Shown piece by piece: positions 12,038-23,098 of a stretch of DNA of 64,000 bases (position 1 is the stretch's first letter; every line of letters starts with the position of its first letter). The stretch covers positions 87,854,688 to 87,918,687 of the forward strand of contig QVOM02000025.1 in NCBI GenBank assembly GCA_003586115.2, written 5' to 3'. This DNA is from Salvator merianae. Lineage: Eukaryota > Chordata > Lepidosauria > Squamata > Teiidae. The position numbers were made by a program, and so were the translations under genes. A model generated the notes under the pieces. The model saw nothing but the letters and a program-made list of their open reading frames with translations. It made no database searches and was not told where the DNA came from.

Positions 12038-12152
12038 ATCTACACCTAAGCTTTAATCCAGTTCAGCTTCAGAATGAGAGAATACATCAGCAAAGTGACT
12101 GGTTATTTTCTGTCCATGTTATCAAAAACCTAAGCATAGTTTTTCTGAGTTA
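12038..12152. mobile_element. Half copy of the 2406-2620 palindromic MITE
   Basis: Carries ACACCTAAGCTTTAATCCAG, CATCAGCAAAGTGACTGGTT and a TTTTTCTGAGTTAG end as at 2415-2530. The right arm is missing; the next element begins at about 12152. Confidence 0.5.
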
Positions 12153-12550
12153 GGGCTTTTTTGCATTTCCATTAGTAGCACTCACTAGTGAAGTGCTTCA
12201 GCATTTCATGGAGCCCCAGTGATCAGGATCCGGCTACAGCTGCTCCCGATCACTATGTGCTGTGGAGCACAAAATTGTGCTCCACAGCTGTACTGGGAGC
12301 AGCTGAACTGCTGCCAGTACACAGCATTCACACCTGCTTCTGGGTGTAAATGCAGAGCAGCATGGCTGCGGCTGCACTGTCGCGTGGCATTGGTGGTCGG
12401 AATGGCAGCATCCAGAAGTTTCCAGGCCACTGTCATGGCGCAGGACACTGTGAATGCTGCTATCCTGCTGCCAGTCTGTTCTAAGGCCTTGCAGTGCAGA
12501 TGGTCGCTGCACTGTGAGGTCTATTCCACGGTGGAAAGCGCAAAAAGGCT
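12152..12550. mobile_element. Terminal-inverted-repeat DNA element (AGGGCTTTTTTGC ends)
   Basis: About 400 bp with inverted ends AGGGCTTTTTTGCATTTCC / GGAAAGCGCAAAAAGGCT and a central perfect palindrome at about 12261-12290 (13-bp arms GCTGTGGAGCACA). No transposase frame. It lies in the intron between exons 2 and 3 of the TMEM127-like gene. Confidence 0.55.
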
Positions 12551-12577
12551 GAAAGAAAACAGATTGTCACTTTGCTG

Positions 12578-13200
12578 AACATAAGAACAAAAGAGGAGCC
12601 TTGCTGGATCAGGTCATGGTCCATCAACTCCAGCATCCTGTTTCACACAGTGGCCACCAATTGCTTCTGGGCATGCTCTTGACTCCCTGCAAATGGCCTT
12701 TAGAGGCATCCTGCCTGTCTCTTCAACCTGGAGATGGTACCTAGGCATCCATTTTAATAGCCATTGATACAACTCTTCCTCATGAATTAAGAGAAGCCAG
12801 GCTGAACCAGACCATAGCCCATCTAGTCCTGCATCCTCTCACACATGGTGGCCCACCAATTGCCTCTGGGCATCAGAAGCAGAATGAAAAGCCAAAACCT
12901 TCACCTGCTCTTGAGTCCCTGCAAATGGCCTTTAGAAGCATCCTGCCTGTCTCTCCAACCTGGAGGCAATACCTGGGCATCCATTCTAGTAGCCATTGAT
13001 ACACCTGGCCTCCATGACTTTGTCCAATTCCTTCTTAAAGCTATCTAGCCTGATGGCTGTCACCATCTCTTCCAGTAGTAAATTCCATAGACCAATGGCC
13101 CTCTGGGTGAAAAAATGCTTCCCCTTGTCAGTCCTAACTCTCCTACCCATCAGCTTCAGAGAGTGCCTCCTGGTCCCAGTGTTGTGTGTTACTACAAGAA
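12578..13200 (-). mobile_element. CR1-type LINE 3' fragments (two)
   Basis: Minus-strand copies near 12578-12785 and 12786-13200. The second keeps LINE ORF2 C-terminal codons (KHFFTQRAIGLWNLLLEEMV, then SFKKELDKVMEARCINGY). Truncated and non-functional. Confidence 0.75.
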
Positions 13201-14096
13201 TGGAGCATGGAAAGAAAAGCAATGTAATTATGGCTTTGAAAGAGACATCTTGTCCTTTCCAGGTCCCCTCTGAAATGTCAGAAGGGACGGCCAGCCTATG
13301 CTGTCACTTGCAGACTTTTTGCTCTCAAAGAAGAGAAAGGAGTAAAAGAAAAATCTCGCAGCCATTCAATGGCTGTCAAAAAACATTATTAGAAAAGGTG
13401 GTCGGATCAAGAGGCACAATCTGCCCCACACACTCTGTTTACAATGCAGAATGACAGTGCGGAAGGGCAAAGCTGGAACGGGAACCACATCCTTGTCCAC
13501 ATGCCATGGGATCACGCATCATGCATGCAGCCTTATCCCATGCCAGAAGGAACCCAGGTTCTCATCCTGGGATGGGGCGGCCCACCCTTGTCTTGGGATA
13601 GAGGTGAATATGGCCGATGACTGTGCCTCCATTATGAAGTAGAGGGAGTTTAATCAAGCCCCCAGGACAGCTAACCTTCAATGGGAATAATGGAAACCAG
13701 CCTCACTTAAGGTACTTTTGCTGTGTAATGGAGACACAGCCTAAATTCACTGAATTTTCTCCACCTTCATTGTAATTCATACTGAGTTCCATAGATCATG
13801 TATACATTTCCCCCCTTCCCCAATATTTCTGACCATAACCAGCATCCTAGAACCTCTGTCGGCGTTCTCCCCCTCCTCAGTAGACCACTTATTTTGTCCC
13901 CTCAGGCAAACTGCCACGCAGGCAACCACTACACTGCCAGCTGCTGGAGGAAGACAGGACAGCCTTTTAGGGCCTCTCCGTCTCCCCTAAAGCAGACCTA
14001 CCCCACGATTGCATTCCCCCAGTCCCACCCAGTCCACTTTCCCGTGAGTGTCATGTCTTAGAAGATTGTGAGTCTTACATTTTACAAGCCGCTCTA

Positions 14097-14584
14097 AGGC
14101 GGCCCCCAGATGTTGCTTGATTGAACGGCTATTTAACGATATTCTGGAGTAAAGTACTTCTGGAATTATCACCTGTTGGCCAGATGACAGGGCAATAGCA
14201 TGGGGCAAGTGGAGGACCTTGTCTGTGCGGACGCTCGCTCTCACGATGGCGTGGTGCATATGTCTGCGTATTTTGACAGCACGAAATAGCTGGAAGTGCA
14301 CAATCGCTGCCCACATGCCTGAGTGGCTGCCATTTTTGGTCTGGGTTGGCTCTGAGTATGCGCAGTGGCCACTTCCAAGATGGCGGATCATGCAAGCAGG
14401 CTTCCAGACAAGGCAGGTCCTCTGGCTTTATAGGTAAAACACAGGTTGCTTTTCCCACAATAATGTTATAGCAGGGTTTCCCACAATATCCTGGGGCTAT
14501 GTTGGGATTATCACCAACACATGTGGCAATCCTGACATGGTGCCGGGATAATCCTGGGTTTTACACCCTGTCTGGACATAACCT
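14097..14584. mobile_element. AGGCTGCATCCAGACAGG-family element, copy 3
   Basis: Left end AGGCGGCCCCCAGATGTTGC, right end CACCCTGTCTGGACATAACC. Inside are a GATATTCTGGAGTAAAG block as in copies 1 and 7, and GGGATTATCACCAACACATG. It ends 90 bp short of exon 2 of the TMEM127-like gene. Confidence 0.5.
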
Positions 14585-14673
14585 AAGAACCACTTTTTAG
14601 CCTAAAGGGTGACATATAAATAAACCAAATATACAAACTCCTCACTCATCCTAGAAACAAGGGCTCCTCTTAC

Positions 14674-15004
14674 GTAAATCTATGAAGGTGATGTTCTCCA
14701 CATCGTAGGCTTCCATCTCCTCGGGCACGCCAAAATTATAGGTCACCCACCGTTTCGGCTGCTGGGAGAAGGGATTTTGGGTCACCACGACCCACTTGAG
14801 CAAGGAAATGGCCACGCAGAGGCTGGCCAGGCTGAGGCACTGCATCAAAGCGGCTAGCAGGCAGTAGATCGTGGACAGGGAGAGTTCTTGCAGTTGCTCA
14901 TGGATGGACTGGGCCCGCACACCCCTCGTCATCCGCGTATAGCTCAGTGTCTGCACTGACGGCGAAAGCTTCGAGTCTTGGCCGATTGCAACAGGAGAGG
15001 GGAC
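14674..15004 (-). CDS. TMEM127-like exon 2 (first membrane helix)
   Basis: 331-bp exon with a strong acceptor (ATTTTCTTCCTGGCAG) and donor GTAAGAGG, ending in phase 1. It encodes a hydrophilic leader, then LSLSTIYCLLAALMQCLSLA continuing hydrophobic to LLKWV (helix 1), then a polar loop with NPFSQQPKRWVTYNFGVPEE and DVENITFIDL. The loop contains one N-glycosylation-type NIT site. The long open frame, clean splice sites and hydrophobic profile support a real exon. Confidence 0.82.
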
Positions 15005-15307
15005 CTGCCAGGAAGAAAATGGATGGGACCAGTACTTAAAGAGTGGCTTCTATCCGTGGCTCCCTATGCCCTGAATGGCTTCTCTGACTGGCAGGAGGCC
15101 TCCACAGCTACATGAGTCCCTTTTCACAACGCCCTAGTTCTCATGCTAGATTACAATTGATCTTTAGCCCCACAATTCACACCTAACAGTCATGTTCACG
15201 GTTCATCCTCCATCAAGGCTCCTCCATGGAAGACTTTGTGTCTTCACACGTCAGTCAAAGATGCTGAAGAGGTGTGAGGGCTCATGGAGGGACTTTGATT
15301 CCCCTCA

Positions 15308-15905
15308 TATAAGAACATAAGAAAAGCCTTGCTGAATCAGGCCATGGCCCATCTAGTCCAGCATCTTGTCTCAGACAGCAGCCCAGCAGGTCTGGGCAGC
15401 TTCTGGGCATGCTCAAACAGAAGATGAAGGTAAAACCATCAGCTGGTCTCAACTCCCTCTAAATGGCCTTTAGAGACATCCTGTTTGTCTCTCCACCCTG
15501 GAGGGGGCACCTAGGCATCCATTCTAGTAGCCACTGGCACACCTGTCCTCCATGAATTTGTCTAACCTTCTCTTCAAGCTATCCAGGCTGTTTGCTGTCG
15601 CCAATTCTTCTAGTAGTAAATTCCATACACCGATGATGTTCTGAGTGAAAAAATACTTCCCCTGTCGGTCCTAACTCTCTGCCCTTCAAGCTTCATAGAG
15701 TGCCCTCTGGTCCTAACGTTGTGCGACAGAGAAAATAATTTTCCTCTATCCACCTTTTCCATACCATGCATGATTTTAAATATTTCAGTCCGGTCCCCTC
15801 TCAAATGCCGTCTTTCAAGGCTGAAGAGGTCTAGACGTTGAAACCTGATTCCATACGGAGGGTGTTCCAGACCCTTGATCACTTTGGTTGCCCTTTTCCG
15901 CACTT
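15308..15905 (-). mobile_element. CR1-type LINE 3' fragment with ORF2 C-terminus
   Basis: The minus strand reads RATKVIKGLEHPPYGIRFQR, then LDLFSLERRHLRGDRTEIFK, as in other CR1 copies here, followed by the 3' UTR unit with the GATCAGGC hallmark. 5'-truncated. Confidence 0.8.
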
Positions 15906-16209
15906 AATATTTCTGCACAAAACCTTCAGTATACAGTACAGGAAGCTACACTGACGCCGCTTTTCACGCATGAAGCCAGCCCCTCACAGCAGCAAAACAC
16001 ACCCTGCTTCCCCATGCAGGTCCAGCGTGCCTCCACCGCCTCAGTGACAACCACGGAAGCGGCCATGGCGGCCTGCTGCAACAGAGGTGCCTTCCTGAGG
16101 CATCCCTCGCCGAGGGACTGGAGAGGCGGCCATTGTCATTGCCAGTGTGGTGGATTTTTAATCACTGTTTTTAGTGCTGTGTTTGCTGTACGTCTTGTGA
16201 GGGATGGTT

Positions 16210-16245
16210 GAAAAATAACAACAACAAACAAATAAATAAATAAAT
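16210..16245 (+). repeat. (AAAT)n microsatellite
   Basis: AACAACAACAAACAAATAAA followed by further AAAT units. Possibly the poly-A-like tail of a degraded retroelement. Confidence 0.7.
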
Positions 16246-16561
16246 GTCTCCTCATCTCGCTCTCCTATCTTCATTCTTCCTCAAGACCCTAACTATGAGT
16301 CATTCCCCTTTTTATCGCCCAATAAGTCCCCACCCGCCCACATCAATGATAACGCTTTCCTCTTCTGGGACCTTGCGCTTGCTTATTTCTGATTTTGCCA
16401 CCTTTGCTCCTAGTGCCTCACTGAGGGTTACCGGGTCCCTCAAGGTTGATAGATTTGGAGAGGGGCTACCAGGGCTCTCAGGTTGCCTGGAGGGAGGGGG
16501 TTCTAGCAATTGATCTTTTCTCTGGGATTGCTGCTCGGTATTATAAATGGGTAAGGGGTGA

Positions 16562-16862
16562 CTCCTGGTGGCTCCCTGGGCCCTTCTATGCAGTTTTCTT
16601 GGCAGACATACAGAAGTGGTTTGCCATTGCCTACTTCTAAGGAAAGGCTGGTGATCAAACCGGCAACCCTCTGCTTTCCAGGCAGTTTGCTCCACCACTG
16701 AGCTACAGCCTCTCCCAGACTCCATGGACTCCTCTATGCAGTTTTCTTGGCAGACATACAGAAGTGGTTTGCCATTGCCTACTTCTAAGGAAAGGCTGGT
16801 GATCAAACCGGCAACCCTCTGCTTTCCAGGCAGTTTGCTCCACCACTGAGCTATAGCCACTC
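16562..16862 (-). mobile_element. Sauria-type SINE, tandem pair
   Basis: Two nearly identical ~148-bp units back to back (start of the shared block at 16590 and 16738). On the minus strand each has a tRNA-like head (TAGCTCAGTGGTGGAGCAAA A box; GCCGGTTTGATCACC B-box-like) and a tail AGGCAATGGCAAACCACTTC...CTGCCAAGAAAACTGCATAG. The tail resembles the Bov-B LINE 3' end, the hallmark of Sauria SINEs. Their near identity suggests tandem duplication rather than two insertions. Confidence 0.8.
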
Positions 16863-17189
16863 CTACAAGCAGGTAAAAAAACTCCAGGTCCGTGCTTCTA
16901 TGGGGGCTGCATAAAAATTGGATCCAGTGTAATTAAAATGGATCCACGATCTTTATAGTTCAACTATACCGAGGAGAGGTCAGTTAAAATGCCGCAGTTG
17001 CAAAGCTGTTTAAGCTTTCTCCTTTAGACTCCTTCCAGGGAAGGACAGGAACTTTGCCCAGGCTCCATGTGAAAGGAGGAAGCAGAACAGGGAAGGTTAG
17101 AAGTCAAGGTGAGAATGTTGGCAACCCTAACCTACGGAGTTGTTTGAGGGGATTTGGAAGCCATTCTGGTAGCTAGGCTGGAGGCTAGA

Positions 17190-17320
17190 TGGGGGAGGCT
17201 GAGAAATATCCCAGATGAAGTCCATAGCAAACCACTTCTATAGTTTTGCCAAGAAACCCTGCCTCTCTTGTAACCCACCCTGAGACCTTTGGTGAAGGGC
17301 GGAATATAAATGTCAATGAA
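17190..17320 (+). repeat. SINE tail scrap and L2-like 3' end
   Basis: CCATAGCAAACCACTTCTAT...TTGCCAAGAAA matches the Sauria SINE tail. It runs directly into TTGTAACCCACCCTGAGACC...GGGCGGAATATAAAT, the sense 3' end of the L2-like LINE family. Confidence 0.5.
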
Positions 17321-18179
17321 GCAGCAAGCAAACAAATAGACAAATCCCACAGGTGTTCCCCATCATACATCAGGCATGAAGCCTGATTTAGCGGCACCTT
17401 TATTTTTACCTGGACAGGGAAGCGGAAGAGGATGGAGTCTGTGTCTGCCCAGCTGAGGGGAGGCAACCCACTGGAAGGTGGCCTGGAAGAAGGGCCAAAC
17501 GTCCCAGGAGAAGCCATCCTCTTAGTCAAACGCCCCAAATGACTCCAGCTAAAAGAGGATGGCCCTCTTACTTCATTCGCCTCCTACAGAGGAGTTAGGG
17601 GAAGCTGAATGACGATTTGCGGCAGGAAGGGAGTTTTGGAAAGGTGCCTGTTCCTTTCAGCAGAGCAGGTGCAGATCTGATGCAGAAGGAAGTCCAGTGG
17701 CTACAAGGTTGGGGGTCTGCCTGCCTTCCCAATCTGACCCACCTCACACAAGCTGCAGTTCACCCCTCTTAAGGAGGCAAGGAAGCTGAAATGGACCTCC
17801 ACACTCTTTACTCCTGGCTTTCCTGGGAAACGCCATAGCACCTGGGTGCCATTTAAAGTCGATCTTATAACTGTTTTTTACAAATGGCACCCATTACACA
17901 GCAATATCAACGCAGTAAGATGGGTCCGGAGGAAAATCCCCAGCTCCTGTGCTTCGGGGGTGCTCACCCCAAACACCTAACTCCTTGGTGGGGATCCCAA
18001 GGAGGCGACCGAAGTCTTGGGTCAGAGCTGGAGGCCTGGAAAGCTATGGGTCTCTGTGGTTCTTGGCTACCAATCCTCCTGCCCCATTGTCATTTATTCT
18101 GAAGACTGCCGCCTTGGCACCCATTCCTCACGCCCACAGTCGTCTCATCTGGACCTGCTCCCCACCAAGCATCCCCAGG

Positions 18180-18630
18180 GCTCCTCCAGGCCCCTAATGG
18201 AGCCACCATGGCCCCTCATTTTGGACCCCATGACGTAGCCCCGCTTCCTCTTTCAGCCAAAGTTGAACGAGGCCTGGCTTTGCCTGCTCCTGGCCTGAAA
18301 CCCAGCCTTCCTCTTCACCCAGCCCGCCCCGCAGCGGCGACATGGCCTTCTCGGGCCCGACGCCAACGGCTGTTCCGTTCTTCCGTTAACCGTTGGGCTC
18401 ATGGCAGCTGGGCGGCTCAGCCCCGACGCCCTCACCCACTTGCCTGAAGTTGGTTCGGGGACCTGCTCATTTTCATGGGCGCTTCCTGGGTGAGCTGGCC
18501 AGGCATCCTCCCGCCCAGGCCCACAGGTGGGGTGTGTGGGTGTGCCTGGAAGCGAGAATGGGCAGAGAACTTCTGTGACGAGCAGTGCCGGCGATGGAAG
18601 TGCAACTGTTCTACTGGCCTAGCTACCGAC
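18180..18630. promoter_or_regulatory. GC/CpG-rich patch, probable promoter of TMEM127-like gene
   Basis: This ~450-bp interval is visibly richer in G+C and CpG than its surroundings. It contains GGGCGG/CCGCCC-type Sp1-like strings, a TGACGTA CRE-like site near 18229 and CTTCCTC/TTCCG ETS-like strings. It overlaps the tentative first exon of the minus-strand TMEM127-like gene. No TATA box is evident, as is usual for housekeeping CpG promoters. Assignment is by composition and position only. Confidence 0.4.
18319..18402 (-). CDS. TMEM127-like candidate exon 1 (start codon)
   Basis: Candidate first coding exon: an ATG in context CTGCCATGAGC at 18400-18402, 28 codons rich in arginine, glycine and cysteine, then a GTGAAG donor at 18317-18318. 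It ends in phase 0, which is what the next exon (starting at 15004 with GTC) needs. It lies in the most GC- and CpG-rich patch of the region, as expected for a promoter-proximal exon. TMEM127 also begins with a basic, glycine-rich hydrophilic leader. Nothing else confirms it; translation could start at the internal ATG in exon 2 (residue 53 of the model), or from another upstream exon. Confidence 0.4.
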
Positions 18631-19189
18631 ATTTGTTAAGTCGCTGCATTTGCTGCTCTTAGAGAACTGGGCTTCTTCGCCCAGTAAAGGAGGCAGGCAG
18701 AAGATTAAGCACAAATGGTGGTTTCACAGACCTCTGGTGGCTGCCACTGTGCGGATTTACGCTGCAGTCTTCAGTCGTGCTTTCCTCCATCAGCGATTAC
18801 AAAACATACGACTTTCATTGGGATATGATATTTTCAAAGGGAGATCAGGCACTAAATGGTAGAATTTTCAAGAATCACAAACATGTCTTCATGTACAACA
18901 AGGTCCTTTGTCCAAACTCTGAATAAGAGAGTTCAGGGATTTGAAAAGTCCAGGGACAGCAACTTCAGGACAATACTCTGGTGATGAGAATAAAATTCTG
19001 TGAGGCTTCAACACAGTCTTGGAGGATTAGCGATTGTAGATTGTGGAACAGAAATGAAGGACATTTCAAGCAAACCCAAATGAGGGACACTGTAATATAC
19101 CTGGGCCCCAAATATCTGAAGCATATATATGCTTGGACCACAAGTATCTAAAAGAATGCCTCCTCCCATACAGAACATGCCTATGCCCT

Positions 19190-19515
19190 GAGATCTGCCA
19201 GTGAGGGTCGGTTGGTGGTGCCAGCTCCTTCAGCAGTTAAGGGGGTGGGGATGTGTGGCAGGGCCTTCTTCGTAATAGCCCCCCAAATGGAATAACTTCC
19301 CCTCTGTGCTGCATCAGGCACCCTTACTGTATATATTCAGATGTCTGGTGAAGATGCACTTCTTTACCCTGGCCCTGGCTTTTGGCTGAGGGAACAATGC
19401 AGGCACTGTCATTTTTTTAGCTGGTTTTTTTTTCTCCTGTTTTTATGCTGATTTTATTGTAACCCACCCTGAAACCTCTGGGTATAGGGTGGGGTACAAA
19501 AATGCAGACAAACAA
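19190..19515 (+). mobile_element. L2-like LINE 3' end
   Basis: GGCAGGGCCTTCTTCGTAAT, CCAAATGGAATAACTTCCCC, TGAAGATGCACTTCTTTACC and ATTGTAACCCACCCTGAAAC occur in order. The same order recurs at 40030-40290 and 48060-48330. The final coding part (codons for an ORF2 C-terminus) and 3' UTR are recognisable but decayed. Family name is by general resemblance. Confidence 0.55.
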
Positions 19516-19909
19516 AGGAAGTGGTGGACATTTTGGTACTTTCCCCTTTTCTTTAAAACAGCTCATAGCAGTTCATAATAGATGACTACTATATAGCGAT
19601 ATTATCTTTGTCATTATTTGCACTCGATGCCATTGAAAATGCTTTTGTAGGATGAACAGTTTCCACATGCTCCAGAACCCCTTTAAATCACACCTCATGG
19701 AAACTGAATAGGTTGAGGGCCTTAGGTGGTTTGGGGGTTTGTCACAGTGCTAGAAAGTTGACTGGACTGGGTAAAGGGTAGATTACAACTAAAACAAACA
19801 AATTAATTCAAACAAAATCAAGGACTTTGATAATCACATCACTTTCATTGCAAGAGATTTGGGCTGAACATTTTCTTGGGAGCAAGACTGATAAAACTGC
19901 TTCTCTAAA

Positions 19910-20380
19910 TAGGCCTGTCTAAGATGGACTCTTCACGATTTTTGCGGAAACGTTTGGACCGGTTTGTACTTTCTACCTAAGAATGGGTTAAAAGCTCACC
20001 TGAAGCCATCTACCGCTGCCACGGTGACTGGGAGGCCCATGCAGTACACAGGTGAGATGGCGGATCAGGCCATGCAGTGCCCCATTCGGACGCAATTGCC
20101 CCATCATGCATGCGTGATCGTGGGATCACACATGCGCGGTGGGTACATCACATGGAAGATGGCCACTGCTGTGGTGCAGGTAAGTGCAAATGCAACCGTA
20201 CTTGAAGCTCACTCTGAGCTTCAGGTAAGGTTGCAGACTGCTAATTACTATACCAGTGGTGGTAGTGACTGGGAGCGGATGAAGCCCGCTCCCGGTTGCT
20301 GTGGCCGTCTTCCGCAGCAAACGCACTTGTCTAGCAAGAATGTTCGATGCTTGCTAGGCCAAAGTGTGAACAGGCCCTTT
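19910..20380. mobile_element. Terminal-inverted-repeat DNA element (AGGCCTGT ends)
   Basis: Left AGGCCTGTCTAAGATGG and right (reverse complement) AAAGGGCCTGTTCACACTTTGG form imperfect inverted ends. The interior is CpG-rich, with GCATGCGTGATCGTGGGATC and other inverted strings. No transposase frame recognised. Confidence 0.45.
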
Positions 20381-20559
20381 GTGATCTGTGGCTCCTAACC
20401 GGAACGGTGGTCTGCTGCTTTTAGTTCCAGAGAATTTGTACTGTATTTTCTGAAGCACAATTGAGAAACAATCATGTCTTGCTTGTTGGTTCCCAATAGG
20501 TTACTTTGAGAAGAGGCTGTGGACAAGATGACTCATCCACTGAAATCAGTGCAGTTTAA

Positions 20560-20800
20560 AACTTAAGAATATAAGAACATAAAGCGAGCCCTGCTGGATC
20601 AGGCCACGGCCCATCTAGTCCAGCATCCCGTCCCACAAAGTGGCTCACCGATTGCTTCTGAGTATTCTCAAGCAGAAGACAGGCAAAACCTTCACCTGCT
20701 TTCGACTCCCTGCAGATGGCTTTTAGAGGCATCCTCCCTGCCTCTCCATCCTGGAGGTACTACCTAGGCATCCACTCTAGCAGCCAACTTGAGACAGAGG
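20560..20800 (-). mobile_element. CR1-type LINE 3' UTR fragment
   Basis: Minus-strand copy of the GAGCCCTGCTGGATCAGGCC unit, no coding part. Confidence 0.75.
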
Positions 20801-21660
20801 TAAAGTAACTATCTGAACAGCAGTGGATTGCAGGCTCAACATCTCCCCAGAACAAGAACCACTTCTGTATCTTGCCAATACTGGCTGTAACCCTGTAGCC
20901 ACTCAAAGTCAGGCTTGATTCAAGATTTCCTTACCTCATCTTACCTAATCTTTCTTGGAATTGCCCATTGAAATGAAATATCTAGGGTTTGTTTTTTAAA
21001 AAAAATACATTCTCTTTGTTAATGCTGTCTCTGCCAAATGTTGTGAGTCATCATTTAACGCTTTTGAGCACATCTATTCCATGACTTTGAAGTCCTTTAT
21101 ATGGTACAGATGGAATACTTGTAAATTTCTGAACAGGGGAGTTCTTAGCATCTAGCTTCTTCCGTCTCTACAGTCTAGTGCTGTTGTTAAAAAAATCATT
21201 ATTCCTGTCCTCCAGGTTTTAAACTGAAGAAGACTTGAACTATTCAGGTATGACTGACATGTTCCTCATACGACAGATAAAACCATCACGATTCTAGAAA
21301 AAGCTTTGTTCGTTTAAAGCCAAAAGACCCCTCTCATTATTGATATCAATTTCAAAAGCAGCTGCCGAAAGTCAAGGGGATTTGCTTTATGGACTTTAGA
21401 ATTTTTATTAGTTTAAAGATTTATCACGACTGGATATTTCTCTTACCCTAAAAGTCATGAGAGGTTAGTCAATTCTCTGCTGCAGCAGGTTCAATATTTA
21501 TTTTACTCTTCATTTCCAAGCCAGCATCAAGTCAGAAATAGCAGCATCTTTCACAGCTTCACATAGCAGGTTCTGGTCTCTCGCTCAAAATTTCATGTAC
21601 TGCTATTGGCAACTCGGTGAAAATCTCAGCATGAAAACTGAAGCGAGTGTTGTATCAACG
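20801..21660. other. Intergenic, nothing recognised
   Basis: AT-rich with no open frame or repeat that I recognise. Confidence 0.4.
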
Positions 21661-21668
21661 TACTAAAG

Positions 21669-21804
21669 CAGGGGTTCCCGATCTTTGCTCTCCAGATGTT
21701 GTAAGACTACAATCCCCTCATCCAGAGGCATGGTAACTAACGGCAGAGGGTTTGGGGATTTATTGCCCACCCATATCTGGAAACCCAAAGCTGGAGAAAC
21801 ACTG
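21669..21804. mobile_element. hAT-type MITE with 8-bp TSD
   Basis: 136 bp with ends CAGGGGTTCCCGATCTTTG and CAAAGCTGGAGAAACACTG (inverted), flanked by TACTAAAG (21661-21668) and TACTGAAG (21805-21812), a 7/8-match direct repeat. CAGGGGTTC-type ends with 8-bp duplications are typical of hAT/Charlie-like elements. Confidence 0.75.
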
Positions 21805-21949
21805 TACTGAAGGAAGTTTCACGTACAGCATCTACAAGGTGAAAAGCCCTAATACTTGTAGTTTCATTATAAAGGCAGTTTGTCATGATTTCCCTTTCAC
21901 ACTCCACTTATGCTTCAGAAGTACAGATTGCAAAAAAGTTTTTTTTATT

Positions 21950-22385
21950 AAGGATGGAGGTCAAAATGGGCACTTTACTGGCCCAGCCAAACGAAAAAGG
22001 GGTGAAATCCCATTGTATCCTCTTCTGGGAAAAACGAACTCTCACCATGCATTTTCCCAGAATAGCGATAAAGCCGTACTGTCTGAAAGCTTACTTGCAT
22101 AATCCTTAACTGAAGCAATCATCCCTGCACATGTGTGTGGCCGAATCTGGAACAAAAATGGCCACCGCACGTGTGTTGGGTCAGTGATTGTGCAGTTAGG
22201 CGTATTTCGCGCCATCACAATACCCAGAGGTAGCCACCTCGTCATCGTGGGAGCAAGAATCCAAACAGGGAAGAGCCCAAGATTCCCCCATGATGTTGCC
22301 CTGCTATCTGGAAGGCATGGTAAGAGGCAACTGACAACGCAAAGACACTCTCGGATTTTCCTCTCGCTGTCTGGAGGCAGTCGTA
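21950..22385. mobile_element. AGGCTGCATCCAGACAGG-family element, copy 4
   Basis: Inverted orientation relative to copy 6: the reverse complement of 21985-22065 matches 25612-25690 (TATCGCTATTCTGGGAAAAT, GAGAGTT, GGGATTT-ACCCC). The right end is CTGTCTGGAGGCAGTC. Confidence 0.5.
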
Positions 22386-22696
22386 GATAGTGGATTTTGA
22401 TCAGCACTGGGTGTCAAAACTACAGAAAGCATAGCAAACGTACGCTTGCACCACGAGTTCATTTAAGTGGGACCATGCTGAAAGTCACAGTCAAAGTTCT
22501 GTCCTCCGCCTTCCAGGTGGAATCTGTCTTTGCAGATCTCCAAGTGAAAAGTTGTGTTCCGTGCGCCCGCGAGAAAGTCAGCCAAGAGCCCCCAGTGTGT
22601 CGCAAGTGGGAAGGTTAGGAGGCCCCCATCCCAACTCCCTCAGTCCAAATCTTTTTGACTATTATATGTTCATGTTATCTTGGTTTACCCATCCAT

Positions 22697-23098
22697 AGGC
22701 TGCAGCCAGACAGGGTATAAAACCTGGGATTATGCCAGCGCTATATTGGGTTTGCCACACCTATCCACAGCAATTCCAAAATAGTTGCAGGATATAGAGG
22801 CAAAATCCCTGGATATCACTACTGCAGGGAAAAGATCACCGAACCCCATTTTTCCCTCCTAGTGATATTGCCTTCCTTGCCTGTCGCCTGCTCCTGGGAT
22901 TCTTCATCTTGGAAATATCCGCTGCACAAGCAGTCCTGGGGAGTTTGCCATCGGAAGCATTGCAGGAGCCAGTACCAGAATGGCAAGGGCCTGGGCTTGC
23001 CCTGCGATTTCACCCTGCCGTCTGGCAGGGACAGCAAGAGGCAACTGAGGTGCCTAAACAAAATCCTGGACTCTCCTCTTGCCACCTGGAGGCAGCCA
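22697..23098. mobile_element. AGGCTGCATCCAGACAGG-family element, copy 5
   Basis: Left end AGGCTGCAGCCAGACAGGGT, right end CCACCTGGAGGCAGCC. The interior has GGGTTTGCCACACCTATCCA, as in other copies, and a GCGATTT/CTGCCGTCTGGCAGG hairpin. Open frames through it are not gene-like. Confidence 0.55.

Larger units (their letters stand above)
8425..18402 (-). other. TMEM127-like four-helix membrane protein gene
   Basis: Four minus-strand exons (84, 331, 171 and 236 coding bp) join in frame to about 273 residues with four predicted membrane helices near residues 72-95, 150-174, 185-211 and 235-253. Resemblance to human TMEM127 (238 residues) is seen in several places. Helix 1 falls in a serine/leucine-rich stretch. 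Helix 2 carries CFLSxCxxxGAFLLD, against CFLxxLCSLSAFLLD in TMEM127. A short HxLT-containing third helix is followed by a hydrophilic loop and a fourth helix. TMEM127 is an endosomal/lysosomal tetraspan that restrains mTORC1 and RET trafficking; whether this paralogue shares that role is unknown. The C-terminus is lysine/arginine-rich and lacks the tyrosine and proline motifs of TMEM127. It lies about 6 kb downstream of DDRGK1 on the same strand. Exon 1 is tentative. Confidence 0.65.

Noticed and set aside
16590..16860. Possible tRNA genes (A- and B-box-like sequences, also at 30318, 39140, 41626, 54216)
   Set aside because: The boxes belong to SINE heads. The acceptor stem and anticodon arm do not fold as a tRNA, and SINE tails follow.
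18432..18632. Alternative first exon of the TMEM127-like gene ending at the GTGAGG near 18430
   Set aside because: The donors available there leave phase 1 or 2, which would shift the frame of exon 2.
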